Origin: CANQDT01 sp051878935
GTDB lineage: Bacteria; Bacillota; Clostridia; Lachnospirales; Lachnospiraceae
Direction: 5' to 3'
Assembly (NCBI GenBank): GCA_051878935.1
Contig: JBJELB010000003.1
Location: 1 to 21,159, forward strand
Length of the DNA: 21,159 nucleotides
In this document: positions 7,432 to 15,781 of the stretch, in pieces
How the letters are laid out: each line of letters starts with the position of its first letter
Position numbering within the stretch: the first letter of the stretch is position 1
Program-made: the position numbers and the translations under genes
The notes under the pieces: generated by a model
What the model saw: the letters and a program-made list of their open reading frames with translations, nothing else
Databases searched by the model: none
Told to the model about the DNA's origin: nothing

Positions 7432-9702
7432 TCAGTTCGTTATTTTTATCATTCCCTTTTCTAATACCACTTTCGCGTTACCGCTTTCTTTGATTGTTCC
7501 ATCCAGAACTGCATCTGCAAGTCTATCCTCGACTTCCGTCAGAATCGCACGGCGAAGTGGTCTGGCACCATACTTTTCATCATATCCCTTTTCCATGATA
7601 AACGTTTTGGCCTGTGTAGAAATCTGGAGTTCTATTCCCATCTGTTGTTTCATTCTATCCTTTAATTGTGTTAATAATATGTCCAGAATTCGTTTCAAAT
7701 CCTCTTTTTTGAGCATATGGAATACCTGTATTTCATCAATACGATTGATAAATTCAGGCTTAAACAAACGTTTGACCTCTTCCATTACGGAAGCTTTCAT
7801 CCGTTCATAGTTTCTATCTTCCTCCGCGGCTGAAGAAAAACCAAGCAGCTTTGGCGCCATAATGCTCTGTGCACCGACATTTGATGTCATAATCACAATC
7901 GTATTCTTAAAACTCACTTTTCTGCCCTGGGAATCGGTAATATGTCCATCATCCAACACCTGAAGCAGAATATTAAACACATCCTCATGGGCTTTTTCAA
8001 TCTCATCAAACAGGATAACAGAATAAGGATTACGCCGCACTTTTTCACTCAACTGCCCACCTTCTTCATGTCCGACATATCCCGGTGGTGAGCCAATCAT
8101 CTTAGAAACCGAGTGCTTCTCCATATATTCCGACATATCCACTCGAATCATCGCATTCTGAGTACCAAACATCGCCTCTGCCAATGCCTTGGATAATTCT
8201 GTTTTTCCTACACCGGTTGGTCCAAGAAAGAGAAAAGAACCAATCGGTCTGTTCGGATCCTTTAATCCAACGCGACCACGACGCACTGCTTTTGCAACTG
8301 CTGCAACCGCTTCCTCTTGTCCCACAACTCTTTTATGTAGAATCGATTCCAGCTTTCTTAAGCGTGCTGTCTCATCACGGCTGATTTTTTCCAGAGGAAT
8401 CTTTGTCCAGGTAGATACCACCTTGGCAATATCTTTCTCTTTCATTTTTACTCTGCCCTTAGGGTTCTGCATCTTAATACTGGCACCTGCTTCATCCATT
8501 AAATCAATAGCCTTATCCGGTAAAAAGCGGTCATTAATATATCGTTCTGCCATTTGTGCTGCTGCACAAATGGCATCATCACGAATCACAACATTGTGAT
8601 ATTCTTCATACTTAGGTTTGAGACCATTCAAAATCTCTATCGTTTCATCAACCGTTGGTTCCTCTACTACGATTGGCTGGAAGCGTCGTTCCAGTGCAGA
8701 GTCCTTTTCAATATACTTGCGGTATTCCTCCCGCGTTGTTGCTCCAATCAACTGAATCTCGCCACGCGACAGAGACGGCTTTAAAATATTGGATGCATCC
8801 ATCGCCCCTTCTGCACCACCGGCTCCAATGATGGTATGTATCTCATCAATGAATAACAGTGCATCCGGATCCGATTTTGCTTCATCAATTAATCCTTTAA
8901 TACGCTCTTCAAACTCACCGCGATACTTTGAGCCTGCAACCATCCTTGTCAGATCAACAGAGTAGATATGTTTGGTCTTTAATTGATCCGGCACATTTCC
9001 GGCTACAATCATCTGGGCAATTCCTTCTACAATGGCCGTTTTTCCGACGCCCGGCTCTCCTACCAGACAGGGATTATTCTTCGTTCTGCGGCTCAATGTC
9101 TGTAAGACACGATGAACCTCTTCCACACGTCCAATCAGCGGATCCAGTTCCTGATTAAAGGCTTTTTCTGTCACATCAACACTATATGCTTCCAGCATGG
9201 AGGAACGCCTCCTCTGATGCTGGTTTCCGCCTTTTGCAGCCACATATTCCTGTTTGGCATAATTCGGTGATACTCCTGCAGCCATCATGGTTTCCACATA
9301 AATCTTCTGGACAGAAGCACCGATTGCCAGCATAATCCGGCTTGCAAATGTATTATCCTCCAGACAGAGCGCAATGAGTATGTGCTCGGTTCCGGCTTTA
9401 TCCAGTCTCATTTTCTGGGCCTGCGCAATACTGCTTTCCAGAATTTTTAATGCACTCGGAGAATAGCCCGTCTCCACAACATTGCTGGTCGGAATCTCTT
9501 CCATCGAATCTAAAAGATAATCCACTACTGTTTTTTCTGTTACTTGATTATTTTCTAATACATGATAAGCAACACTTTCTTTCGTCTGTAGCAGTCCAAT
9601 CAGAATATGCTCTGTTCCAACATAATCCTGTCCCAGTTTCTGCGCGGCTTTTTTTGCTTTTCTGAGAACCTCTTTACTTTTATCAGTAAAATTCTTCAAC
9701 AT
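7432..9702 (-). CDS. clpC: ClpC-type AAA+ unfoldase lacking the middle domain
   Basis: This is the ATP-dependent unfoldase that feeds substrates to ClpP. The 756 residues comprise a double Clp_N repeat (~3-140), AAA-1 with Walker A GEPGVGKT (215-222), AAA-2 with GPTGVGKT (494-501), and a C-terminal D2-small domain. LGF (620-622) sits where the ClpP-docking loop is, so partnership with ClpP is expected. Between DLMDEAGASIKMQ and DIAKVVSTW (~408-430) only a short linker is present. Bacillus ClpC carries about 45-50 more residues there, the coiled-coil M domain with the UVR motif that MecA and McsB bind. I start at the ATG at 9702 because GGGAG lies 8 nt upstream; an in-frame TTG at 9717 is less likely. 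A GntR gene precedes it and radA follows, in place of the ctsR-mcsA-mcsB-clpC-radA order. Confidence 0.95.
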   Translation of the reverse strand: MLKNFTDKSKEVLRKAKKAAQKLGQDYVGTEHILIGLLQTKESVAYHVLENNQVTEKTVVDYLLDSMEEIPTSNVVETGYSPSALKILESSIAQAQKMRLDKAGTEHILIALCLEDNTFASRIMLAIGASVQKIYVETMMAAGVSPNYAKQEYVAAKGGNQHQRRRSSMLEAYSVDVTEKAFNQELDPLIGRVEEVHRVLQTLSRRTKNNPCLVGEPGVGKTAIVEGIAQMIVAGNVPDQLKTKHIYSVDLTRMVAGSKYRGEFEERIKGLIDEAKSDPDALLFIDEIHTIIGAGGAEGAMDASNILKPSLSRGEIQLIGATTREEYRKYIEKDSALERRFQPIVVEEPTVDETIEILNGLKPKYEEYHNVVIRDDAICAAAQMAERYINDRFLPDKAIDLMDEAGASIKMQNPKGRVKMKEKDIAKVVSTWTKIPLEKISRDETARLRKLESILHKRVVGQEEAVAAVAKAVRRGRVGLKDPNRPIGSFLFLGPTGVGKTELSKALAEAMFGTQNAMIRVDMSEYMEKHSVSKMIGSPPGYVGHEEGGQLSEKVRRNPYSVILFDEIEKAHEDVFNILLQVLDDGHITDSQGRKVSFKNTIVIMTSNVGAQSIMAPKLLGFSSAAEEDRNYERMKASVMEEVKRLFKPEFINRIDEIQVFHMLKKEDLKRILDILLTQLKDRMKQQMGIELQISTQAKTFIMEKGYDEKYGARPLRRAILTEVEDRLADAVLDGTIKESGNAKVVLEKGMIKITN

Positions 9703-9710
9703 GTCACTAT

Positions 9711-9715
9711 CTCCC
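9711..9715 (-). promoter_or_regulatory. Start-deciding ribosome binding site of clpC
   Basis: GGGAG on the minus strand lies 8 nt before the ATG at 9702. The alternative TTG at 9717 lacks a comparable site, and the ATG start gives the usual ClpC N-terminus (MLKNFTDKSKEVL). Confidence 0.65.
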
Positions 9716-9722
9716 AAAAGTT

Positions 9723-10097
9723 CTATTGTTCAAACATATCATATACATTTGACACCAGCTTTTGCATCTCCTCTTTTCCTATTCCCTTACAGATGCCCTT
9801 TGCTATCGTCAGTTGCAATTCATCCACAATAGACTGAAGTTCTTCGTCTTTTCTCTCAATTTCAACAGCAACAACCGCACCATGTCGGCGGTCTAATTGA
9901 AGGTATCCCTCATCTCTCAAAATCGAATATGCTTTATTTACCGTGTGCATATTTACGCCGATTTCATCAGCCAGTCTTCGCACAGATGGCAAAGACTGAC
10001 CGTTTTTCAGATTATTTCTGGCTATTTCCAAAACGATTTGATTGTATACCTGAAGATAAAGAGCTTCTTCACTGTTAAAATCCAATTCAAAAATCAT
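9723..10097 (-). CDS. GntR-family transcriptional regulator, YtrA subfamily
   Basis: This 124-residue protein has an N-terminal winged helix-turn-helix of the GntR type (residues ~8-78). The signatures are YLQVYNQIVLEIARNNL, LPSVRRLADEIGVNMHTVNKAY and LRDEGYLQLDRRHGAVV. A short helical tail of about 45 residues follows, as in the YtrA subfamily, rather than a full FadR/HutC effector domain. YtrA-type regulators are usually autoregulatory repressors of the operon that encodes them, often one with an ABC transporter; none is here. The start overlaps the purD stop (ATGA), and the stop lies 20 bp before the clpC ATG. It may control the purM-to-radA operon, possibly through the inverted repeat at 13044-13077. 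That target is inferred. Confidence 0.9.
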   Translation of the reverse strand: MIFELDFNSEEALYLQVYNQIVLEIARNNLKNGQSLPSVRRLADEIGVNMHTVNKAYSILRDEGYLQLDRRHGAVVAVEIERKDEELQSIVDELQLTIAKGICKGIGKEEMQKLVSNVYDMFEQ

Positions 10098-11368
10098 AGA
10101 CTTTCCTCAATCGCCTTTCCAATATCGTTTCTCATATACTTATTAGAAAATGATATCCATTCTGTTGCCTTATAAGCATTGGATCGTGCTTCTAACAAGT
10201 CTTTTCCTTTTGCTGTAATTCCCAATACGCGTCCACCGTTCGTCACGATTTGGTCGTCTTCGAATTTTGTACCCGCATGGAAACAGTAATAACCATCTTT
10301 TCCATCAAAGTTCTCAAATCCGGTAATCGGGATTCCTTTTTCATAATGCTCCGGGTATCCATCCGATGCCAAAACGACACAAACTGCCGCATTATCCTCA
10401 AATTCCAAGGTAATCTCATCCAGTCTTCCATCGATACAGGCTTCCATAACATCTATGATATCATTCTTCATTCGTGGTAATACAACCTGAGCTTCCGGAT
10501 CTCCAAAACGTGCATTATATTCCAACACCTTTACTCCGTTTTGCGTCAGCATCAATCCGGTAAACAAAATACCGGTAAAAGGTCTGCCTTCCGCTGCCAT
10601 CGCATCAATCGTTGGCTGATAGATATACTGATTACAGAACTCTTCCACCTCTTTTGTATAAAACGGACTCGGTGAAAATGTTCCCATACCACCGGTGTTG
10701 AGTCCCTGGTCACCATCCTTGGCACGCTTATGATCCTGTGCCGATGTCATGCAGCGTACCGTTTTTCCATCACAGAAAGCAAGGACGGATACTTCACGAC
10801 CGGTCATAAACTCTTCAATCACAATTCGGTTACCGGCACTGCCAAACTGTTTATCCAGCATCAATGTCTTAACGCCGTCTTTCGCCTCTTCCTTCGTCTG
10901 ACAAATGAGGACTCCTTTTCCAAGAGCCAGTCCGTCTGCCTTTAACACGATAGGAAAGGTTGCCGTCTCCAGATAAGCCAATGCTGCTTCCGGAGAATCA
11001 AAATTCTCATATGAAGCTGTCGGAATATGATATTTCTTCATCAAATCCTTCGAAAAAGCTTTTGATCCTTCGATAATAGCGGCATTCTTGCGTGGGCCAA
11101 ACACCCGTAAACCTTCTGCCTCAAAAGCATCTACTACTCCGCCAACCAAAGGATCATCCATTCCAATAATGGTTAAATCAATGGATTGTTCCTTCGCAAA
11201 TGCAACCAGTTTCTCAAACTCCATTGCCCCAATTGGAACACACTCTGCCAGAGCGGCAATACCGGCATTTCCGGGAGCACAATAGATTTTATCCACTTTC
11301 TTACTTTTCGCAACTGCTGTTGCAATGGCATGTTCTCTTCCGCCACTTCCAACTATTAAAACTTTCAT
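10094..11368 (-). CDS. purD: Phosphoribosylamine-glycine ligase (GARS)
   Basis: PurD joins phosphoribosylamine and glycine with ATP to make GAR, the second step of de novo purine synthesis, in the cytoplasm. The 424-residue length is normal for a monofunctional enzyme. The N-terminal domain opens with VLIVGSGGREHAIA. The ATP-grasp domain (~100-320) shows PIVLKADGLALGKGVLIC, the conserved GLNTGGMGTFSP loop and the metal-site motif EYNARFGDPEAQ. The C-terminal PurD domain follows (TVCVVLASDGYP-like segment near 330). The start overlaps the purN stop as ATGA, indicating translational coupling, and the stop overlaps the gntR start in the same way. Confidence 0.98.
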   Translation of the reverse strand: MKVLIVGSGGREHAIATAVAKSKKVDKIYCAPGNAGIAALAECVPIGAMEFEKLVAFAKEQSIDLTIIGMDDPLVGGVVDAFEAEGLRVFGPRKNAAIIEGSKAFSKDLMKKYHIPTASYENFDSPEAALAYLETATFPIVLKADGLALGKGVLICQTKEEAKDGVKTLMLDKQFGSAGNRIVIEEFMTGREVSVLAFCDGKTVRCMTSAQDHKRAKDGDQGLNTGGMGTFSPSPFYTKEVEEFCNQYIYQPTIDAMAAEGRPFTGILFTGLMLTQNGVKVLEYNARFGDPEAQVVLPRMKNDIIDVMEACIDGRLDEITLEFEDNAAVCVVLASDGYPEHYEKGIPITGFENFDGKDGYYCFHAGTKFEDDQIVTNGGRVLGITAKGKDLLEARSNAYKATEWISFSNKYMRNDIGKAIEESL

Positions 11369-11994
11369 TCTGGTCTCCTCACTACTTTGTTTCCTACCAC
11401 AGTTATCTTATCATTTGCGATAGCATCAATCGCCATCGGCATAATCTTCCATTCCGCCTCTTCCATAACACGCTGCTGTAAGGACTTTGGTGTGTCATCT
11501 TCTCTGACCTCTACCGCCTTCTGATAGATAATCGGTCCGGTATCTGTTCCTTCATCCACAAAATGCACCGTTGCGCCTGTCAGCTTAACCCCTCGTTCCA
11601 GAACAGCCTCATGCACCTTTAAACCATAATAGCCGGTCCCACAGAAAGACGGGATCAGGGATGGATGAATGTTGATGATCCGGTTACGGAATGCCTTGAT
11701 GATTTTTTCCGGAATGACCACCAGACAGCCTGCCAGAACAATCAAATCCACATCACGGCTGACGAGTTCCTGATAGAGTGCTTCATTAAACTCTGCTCTG
11801 TCCGTAAAATCCTTCGGAGAGATAGCAATGGCATCCAGGCCATGCTGTTTCGCTCTTTCCAGTGCATAGGCATTTTTATTATTACTGATGACTACGGAAA
11901 TCTTCGTATTCGTAATATTACCCTGTTCAATTCCATCGATGATTGCCTGCAGATTGGTTCCGCCACCTGACACAAGAACTGCTATCTTTAGCAT
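11365..11994 (-). CDS. purN: Phosphoribosylglycinamide formyltransferase (GART)
   Basis: PurN transfers the formyl group of 10-formyl-tetrahydrofolate to GAR, the third step of purine synthesis. The 209-residue product has the N-terminal phosphate-binding VLVSGGGTNLQAI, the catalytic NIHPSLIPSFCG segment (Asn and His of the NxH pair, near residue 108), and TGATVHFVDEGTDTGPII with the catalytic Asp near residue 145. It overlaps purM by 7 bp at its start and purD by 4 bp at its end. Confidence 0.98.
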   Translation of the reverse strand: MLKIAVLVSGGGTNLQAIIDGIEQGNITNTKISVVISNNKNAYALERAKQHGLDAIAISPKDFTDRAEFNEALYQELVSRDVDLIVLAGCLVVIPEKIIKAFRNRIINIHPSLIPSFCGTGYYGLKVHEAVLERGVKLTGATVHFVDEGTDTGPIIYQKAVEVREDDTPKSLQQRVMEEAEWKIMPMAIDAIANDKITVVGNKVVRRPE

Positions 11995-13013
11995 ACGTCT
12001 ACTCCTTTATCACCATCCACAACATTTCCAACTACAAATGCTTTCTCACCAACAGATGCCAGAGCTTCCAATGCTGTATCGACATTGTCAGGACTTACAG
12101 CGATCATCATACCGATACCCATGTTATAGGTATTGTACATCATCTTCTCTTCGATATCTCCTGTCTTTTGCAACAATCTGAAAATAGCAGGAACTTCATA
12201 ACTGTCTTTCTTTACAACAGCACGTTTCCCTTCCGGAAGCATTCTTGGGATATTTTCGTAAAAACCGCCACCGGTGATATGACTGCAGGCCTTAATCGTT
12301 ACTCCTGCTTCTTTTACACTGCGCAGCGCTTTCACATAAATCTTGGTTGGTGTCAATAATGCTTCACCTAACGTCGTGCCTAACTCATCATAATACACAT
12401 CTAATGCTTCTTTTTCCATTGGGAATACTTTGCGTACTAAAGAATATCCATTACTGTGAATGCCGGATGAAGCAATTCCGATTAATACATCTCCATCCTT
12501 CAATTTCTTTCCGGTAATCAAATCTTTCTCATCCACGATACCAACTGCAAAGCCGGCTAAATCATATTCATCTTCCGGATAGAAACCAGGCATCTCTGCC
12601 GTTTCTCCACCAATCAATGCTGCATCTGACTGAATGCAGCCTTCTGCCACACCACTTACGATATTAGCAATCTTTTCCGGTATATTCTTACCACATGCTA
12701 TGTAATCAAGGAAATACAAAGGCTCTCCACCTGCACATGCAATATCATTTACACACATTGCTACACAATCGATACCTATCGTATCATGCTTGTCCATAAT
12801 GAATGCAAGCTTTAATTTTGTACCTACGCCATCGGTACCGGATACTAATGTCGGATTCTCCATTTCTTTGAACTTTTTCAAGGAAAATGCACCGGAGAAC
12901 CCTCCAATATTCGTCAACACCTCAGGTCTCATTGTCGCCTGAACGTGTTTTTTCATCAACTCTACTGATTTATATCCAGCTTCGATATCTACTCCTGCGT
13001 TCTTGTAATCCAT
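11988..13013 (-). CDS. purM: Phosphoribosylformylglycinamidine cyclo-ligase (AIR synthetase)
   Basis: PurM closes the imidazole ring using ATP, turning FGAM into AIR. The 341-residue length fits the family. The N-terminus has the usual DYKNAGVDIEAGY, followed by the ATP/phosphate loop VSGTDGVGTKLKLAF, DCVAMCVNDIACAGGEPLYF, and GGETAEMPGFY of the AIRS core. The C-terminal domain shows AGVTIKACSHITGGGF. It is the first gene of the purM-purN-purD-gntR-clpC-radA unit, has an AGGAG site 7 nt before the ATG, and is driven by the promoter at 13049-13077. Other purine genes (purF, purH, purL) are not in the window. Confidence 0.98.
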   Translation of the reverse strand: MDYKNAGVDIEAGYKSVELMKKHVQATMRPEVLTNIGGFSGAFSLKKFKEMENPTLVSGTDGVGTKLKLAFIMDKHDTIGIDCVAMCVNDIACAGGEPLYFLDYIACGKNIPEKIANIVSGVAEGCIQSDAALIGGETAEMPGFYPEDEYDLAGFAVGIVDEKDLITGKKLKDGDVLIGIASSGIHSNGYSLVRKVFPMEKEALDVYYDELGTTLGEALLTPTKIYVKALRSVKEAGVTIKACSHITGGGFYENIPRMLPEGKRAVVKKDSYEVPAIFRLLQKTGDIEEKMMYNTYNMGIGMMIAVSPDNVDTALEALASVGEKAFVVGNVVDGDKGVDVC

Positions 13014-13043
13014 GATAAACTCCTCTTCTTTCTTTTCGTATTC

Positions 13044-13077
13044 TAGCCATTATAGCACAAAACTATCTATATGGCTA
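13044..13077. promoter_or_regulatory. Inverted repeat embedding the purM promoter, possible operator
   Basis: TAGCCAT (13044-13050) and ATGGCTA (13071-13077) are exact reverse complements with 20 bp between them. With one bulged base the pairing extends inward (TATAG/CTATA). One arm contains the -35 and the other overlaps the -10, the layout expected of a repressor site. The YtrA-type GntR encoded in the same operon is the obvious candidate, but this is inference. Confidence 0.5.
13049..13077 (-). promoter_or_regulatory. Promoter of the purM-to-radA operon
   Basis: On the minus strand TATAAT (13049-13054), preceded by TGC as an extended -10, lies 17 bp from TAGCCA (13072-13077; four of six match TTGACA). 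The predicted start leaves a leader of about 30 nt, too short for a purine riboswitch, and I see no PurR-like box. Confidence 0.75.
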
Positions 13078-13113
13078 CCTTTGTTTTTTGTTTCCTGATA
13101 TGGAATGAGTTCT

Positions 13114-15198
13114 CTATTTTTCATCCAATGGTATATTTAATTCTTCCGTTCCGGGCAGTACAAATCGTCCGGCACGAATCACCGGAATTTCTGTTCCATT
13201 TTTACAGACTGCCACAATTTCCTGTATCTCTTCATACGGTATCGTGATGTCTGTATGGCAATTAAAATATGCTTTTTGCATATCCTCTTTTCTTAAAATC
13301 GAACACTCATTATCTTTGGCAACAATCTCTTTTCCATCCGGATTATAGACACGATTCTCCTCACTATAGCTATAGCAGGTATCTCCAACCGCAAAATGAG
13401 GTCCCATTTTCTCAACGATTAAAATCGGAAGCTTATGAATAATCTGAAAACGTTCTGCCATCTTATACGCGGTTGTGTTGGTACCAATCGCAAACTCACC
13501 CATTGGAAGGGTATCCCGATTGAATAAAACATTTTGTTTCACGTACTGCTGATTCGCTTCCCTGTCTTCAAAATTCTCACAGTCATACTCCACAATCATT
13601 CCATCACGAAATGTAACAGATAAGTTCTTATAATGCAAATCTCCCAAATAAACGCTACTGACATGCAAAACACCGTTAGTCCCTGTCAAACGTGGTGAAG
13701 TAAATACTTCTCCCACCGGAATATTGACATCTGCTACACAATTTTCAAACAGGGTTTCTGTCTCAGGATTTGACAATTTCTGCAATGCAACGGTCAGATC
13801 AGTTCGGTTTTCTCCGGCACCTTTGATGCGTACATGTTCTGCCTGATTTAACGCATCTATGATGATTGCCTGAATTTTCTCATATTTTTTCATGTCCAGT
13901 GTATTGATTCGGACAGTCTCACGGAAAATTGTTTCAAAATTCTCTCCAATCTCAGGGATCGGATAAGCGATGATCGTAAAGCTATAGGAATCACGAGGCA
14001 TATACTGATTACTCAGCTGACTGCTCTGTCCCTGATAATAAACAACCAGTTCTTCCTGTTCCCGGGATAAACTCAACGCCTCTTCCTTATGAACCGGAGC
14101 AAAAGGCTCTTCACCAAAGATCTCAATACAGGCGGGTCCGGCAAACGCAGCAGCCAATTCCCGGTGATGCTCATATGCTGTACGCAGACATTCCAGCTTT
14201 CTCTCACTAAATGCCCGGTTAAGGTACAAGGCCTGATCCTGACGGTGATCATAATCATATTGCTTGTTCGGGCTCGTTGAACAATAACCAATCTTACCAT
14301 GTGGACTGCGATTCATGACACTAACACCTGCACGATAGATGACAGGTGTCAATCCCATTTTCTCAAACTGCACGATTGCCGCCTTTACTATACGCTCAAA
14401 CCCCAGGGAATATCGGATATTTACATGTTTCTTTTTGGACATATCCATACGTCCTGCCAGATAACCCTGGCGAAATCCTTCGGTATATGGCGCAGCCATG
14501 GCATCAATTTCTTCCTGTGGCAATGATGCAAGGAATCTGGCTGTTGCCAGTTCATTTTCTGAAATATACTCTCCAAAGCGGTATAAATACCGCACATCAA
14601 AAAGATCCGATTCCTGAATGATTTGAACGGCAAAATTCCTATCCGGGCTTAACTGTTCCAGTAAACGTTCTTCCACAAAAACGTCTGCATAATCGTGATA
14701 AAAAGAATAAATGGCATCTCGTACTTCTTCATAGAGCACATCCTGCTCAAAGAGGGTTTCCTCTGCAAACAAATTATAGATTTCAATAAACAATTCACAT
14801 AGTGCCGTTAATTCAAAACGTCTGCCTTCATATGCGTAGACAATCATGCCCCGTATCTCCGTGTAGAGAAAAGCAAGAATTGCTCCAAACTCCTCTCCTA
14901 ACTGAGCAACCGCATAGCTTGGATTCGCATAGCTGGTTTCGTAAGTATCCCCCTCAATATCCTTATACAGGGAATGATTCAGCTGACGCAGTTGTTCCAG
15001 GGAAAAATCATGCAACTGATTCTCTTCTATCAACATCATTAAGCTGCCTATCTGCTGTATAAAATGAGATGTCTTATGGAAATACTCACACAGTGGTGTA
15101 TCATAATCTACCTCAGTTGATATCATATAGCAGCGCTCCATCGCTAATTGATAGCGTTCCTGAATCCATTCATTTTGTTGTTCCTTCATCATGTCCAT
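13114..15198 (-). CDS. M29-type (AmpS/AmpT) metalloaminopeptidase with long N-terminal extension
   Basis: This 694-residue cytoplasmic protein probably removes N-terminal residues from peptides. From ~260 onward it resembles family M29. The five metal ligands known for Thermus AmpT have counterparts here: E497 in GEVFTSP, E568 in GEFAIGTN, H601 in PHFAVG, and H648/D650 in CHTDIT. A tyrosine near the catalytic position is at 609. Family members are usually ~400 residues; here about 260 helical, acidic residues precede the catalytic part, and I cannot assign them. There is no signal peptide. The gene overlaps the HD gene by 29 bp. Of three clustered ATG codons (15198, 15192, 15189) the first is kept, although its ribosome binding site (AAGGAA) is rather distant. 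I see no clear terminator before the purM promoter. Confidence 0.85.
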   Translation of the reverse strand: MDMMKEQQNEWIQERYQLAMERCYMISTEVDYDTPLCEYFHKTSHFIQQIGSLMMLIEENQLHDFSLEQLRQLNHSLYKDIEGDTYETSYANPSYAVAQLGEEFGAILAFLYTEIRGMIVYAYEGRRFELTALCELFIEIYNLFAEETLFEQDVLYEEVRDAIYSFYHDYADVFVEERLLEQLSPDRNFAVQIIQESDLFDVRYLYRFGEYISENELATARFLASLPQEEIDAMAAPYTEGFRQGYLAGRMDMSKKKHVNIRYSLGFERIVKAAIVQFEKMGLTPVIYRAGVSVMNRSPHGKIGYCSTSPNKQYDYDHRQDQALYLNRAFSERKLECLRTAYEHHRELAAAFAGPACIEIFGEEPFAPVHKEEALSLSREQEELVVYYQGQSSQLSNQYMPRDSYSFTIIAYPIPEIGENFETIFRETVRINTLDMKKYEKIQAIIIDALNQAEHVRIKGAGENRTDLTVALQKLSNPETETLFENCVADVNIPVGEVFTSPRLTGTNGVLHVSSVYLGDLHYKNLSVTFRDGMIVEYDCENFEDREANQQYVKQNVLFNRDTLPMGEFAIGTNTTAYKMAERFQIIHKLPILIVEKMGPHFAVGDTCYSYSEENRVYNPDGKEIVAKDNECSILRKEDMQKAYFNCHTDITIPYEEIQEIVAVCKNGTEIPVIRAGRFVLPGTEELNIPLDEK

Positions 15199-15781
15199 CC
15201 GATATAATATTTCCTTTCGCTATATTCTCCTCAATGATTGGCCGGACATAATCCCATAAACTCTGAGAGCCTTCCGGTGTCCGTTTGTTTCTGTCAAGAA
15301 TCTGGCGTTCCTTTACATGGTGTTTTCTCCAGTTGGTTCCCCCCTCCAAATGGTTTAGCAACACCGGCTGGATCTTATCCAGTGTATTTGCAAATTTCGA
15401 TTCGGGTGTATCCATTGCTTCAAACTCATCCCACAATGCCCGGTATTCTGCAGCCTGATCCTCCGGCAATAAATGAAAAATTCGGTCAGCCGCTTTCTCT
15501 TCCCGCTCTTTCTTCGTCGCATTGCCTGTCTCATCATAAGCATAAGTATCCCCTGCATCCAATTCAATCACATCATGCAGCATGACCATCTTCATTGTTT
15601 TCAGCAAGTCAACCTGCTCATTCGCATACTCCGACAGAACCATCGCAAATAATGTCAAATGCCACGAATGCTCCACATCATTTTCCTGTCTGGTTCCGTC
15701 GATCAAAAGAGTCTGTCTTTTGATCTGTTTAAGCTTATCCAACTCCAGCAGAAAATTCATTTGTTGTTCCAAACGATTCAT
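15170..15781 (-). CDS. HD-domain phosphohydrolase (YfbR/HDDC2-like)
   Basis: The 203-residue product is a metal-dependent HD phosphohydrolase of the YfbR/HDDC2 type; relatives hydrolyse 5'-deoxynucleotides, but the substrate here is unknown. The metal-binding set is visible: DVEHSWH (first His), MLHDVIELDAGD (HD pair with the E and D that follow), and a later Asp in FANTLDKIQP. A Lys/Arg-rich stretch (KKEREEKAADRIF) lies between. I start at MNRLEQQ: the ATG overlaps the vanZ stop as ATGA, with AAAGGAG 8 nt upstream. An upstream in-frame ATG at 15844 would only add residues read from inside vanZ. Confidence 0.9.
   Translation of the reverse strand: MNRLEQQMNFLLELDKLKQIKRQTLLIDGTRQENDVEHSWHLTLFAMVLSEYANEQVDLLKTMKMVMLHDVIELDAGDTYAYDETGNATKKEREEKAADRIFHLLPEDQAAEYRALWDEFEAMDTPESKFANTLDKIQPVLLNHLEGGTNWRKHHVKERQILDRNKRTPEGSQSLWDYVRPIIEENIAKGNIISDGHDEGTTK

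Noticed and set aside
13014..13113. Purine riboswitch or PurR box before purM
   Set aside because: The leader from the likely start is only about 30 nt and neither motif is recognisable.
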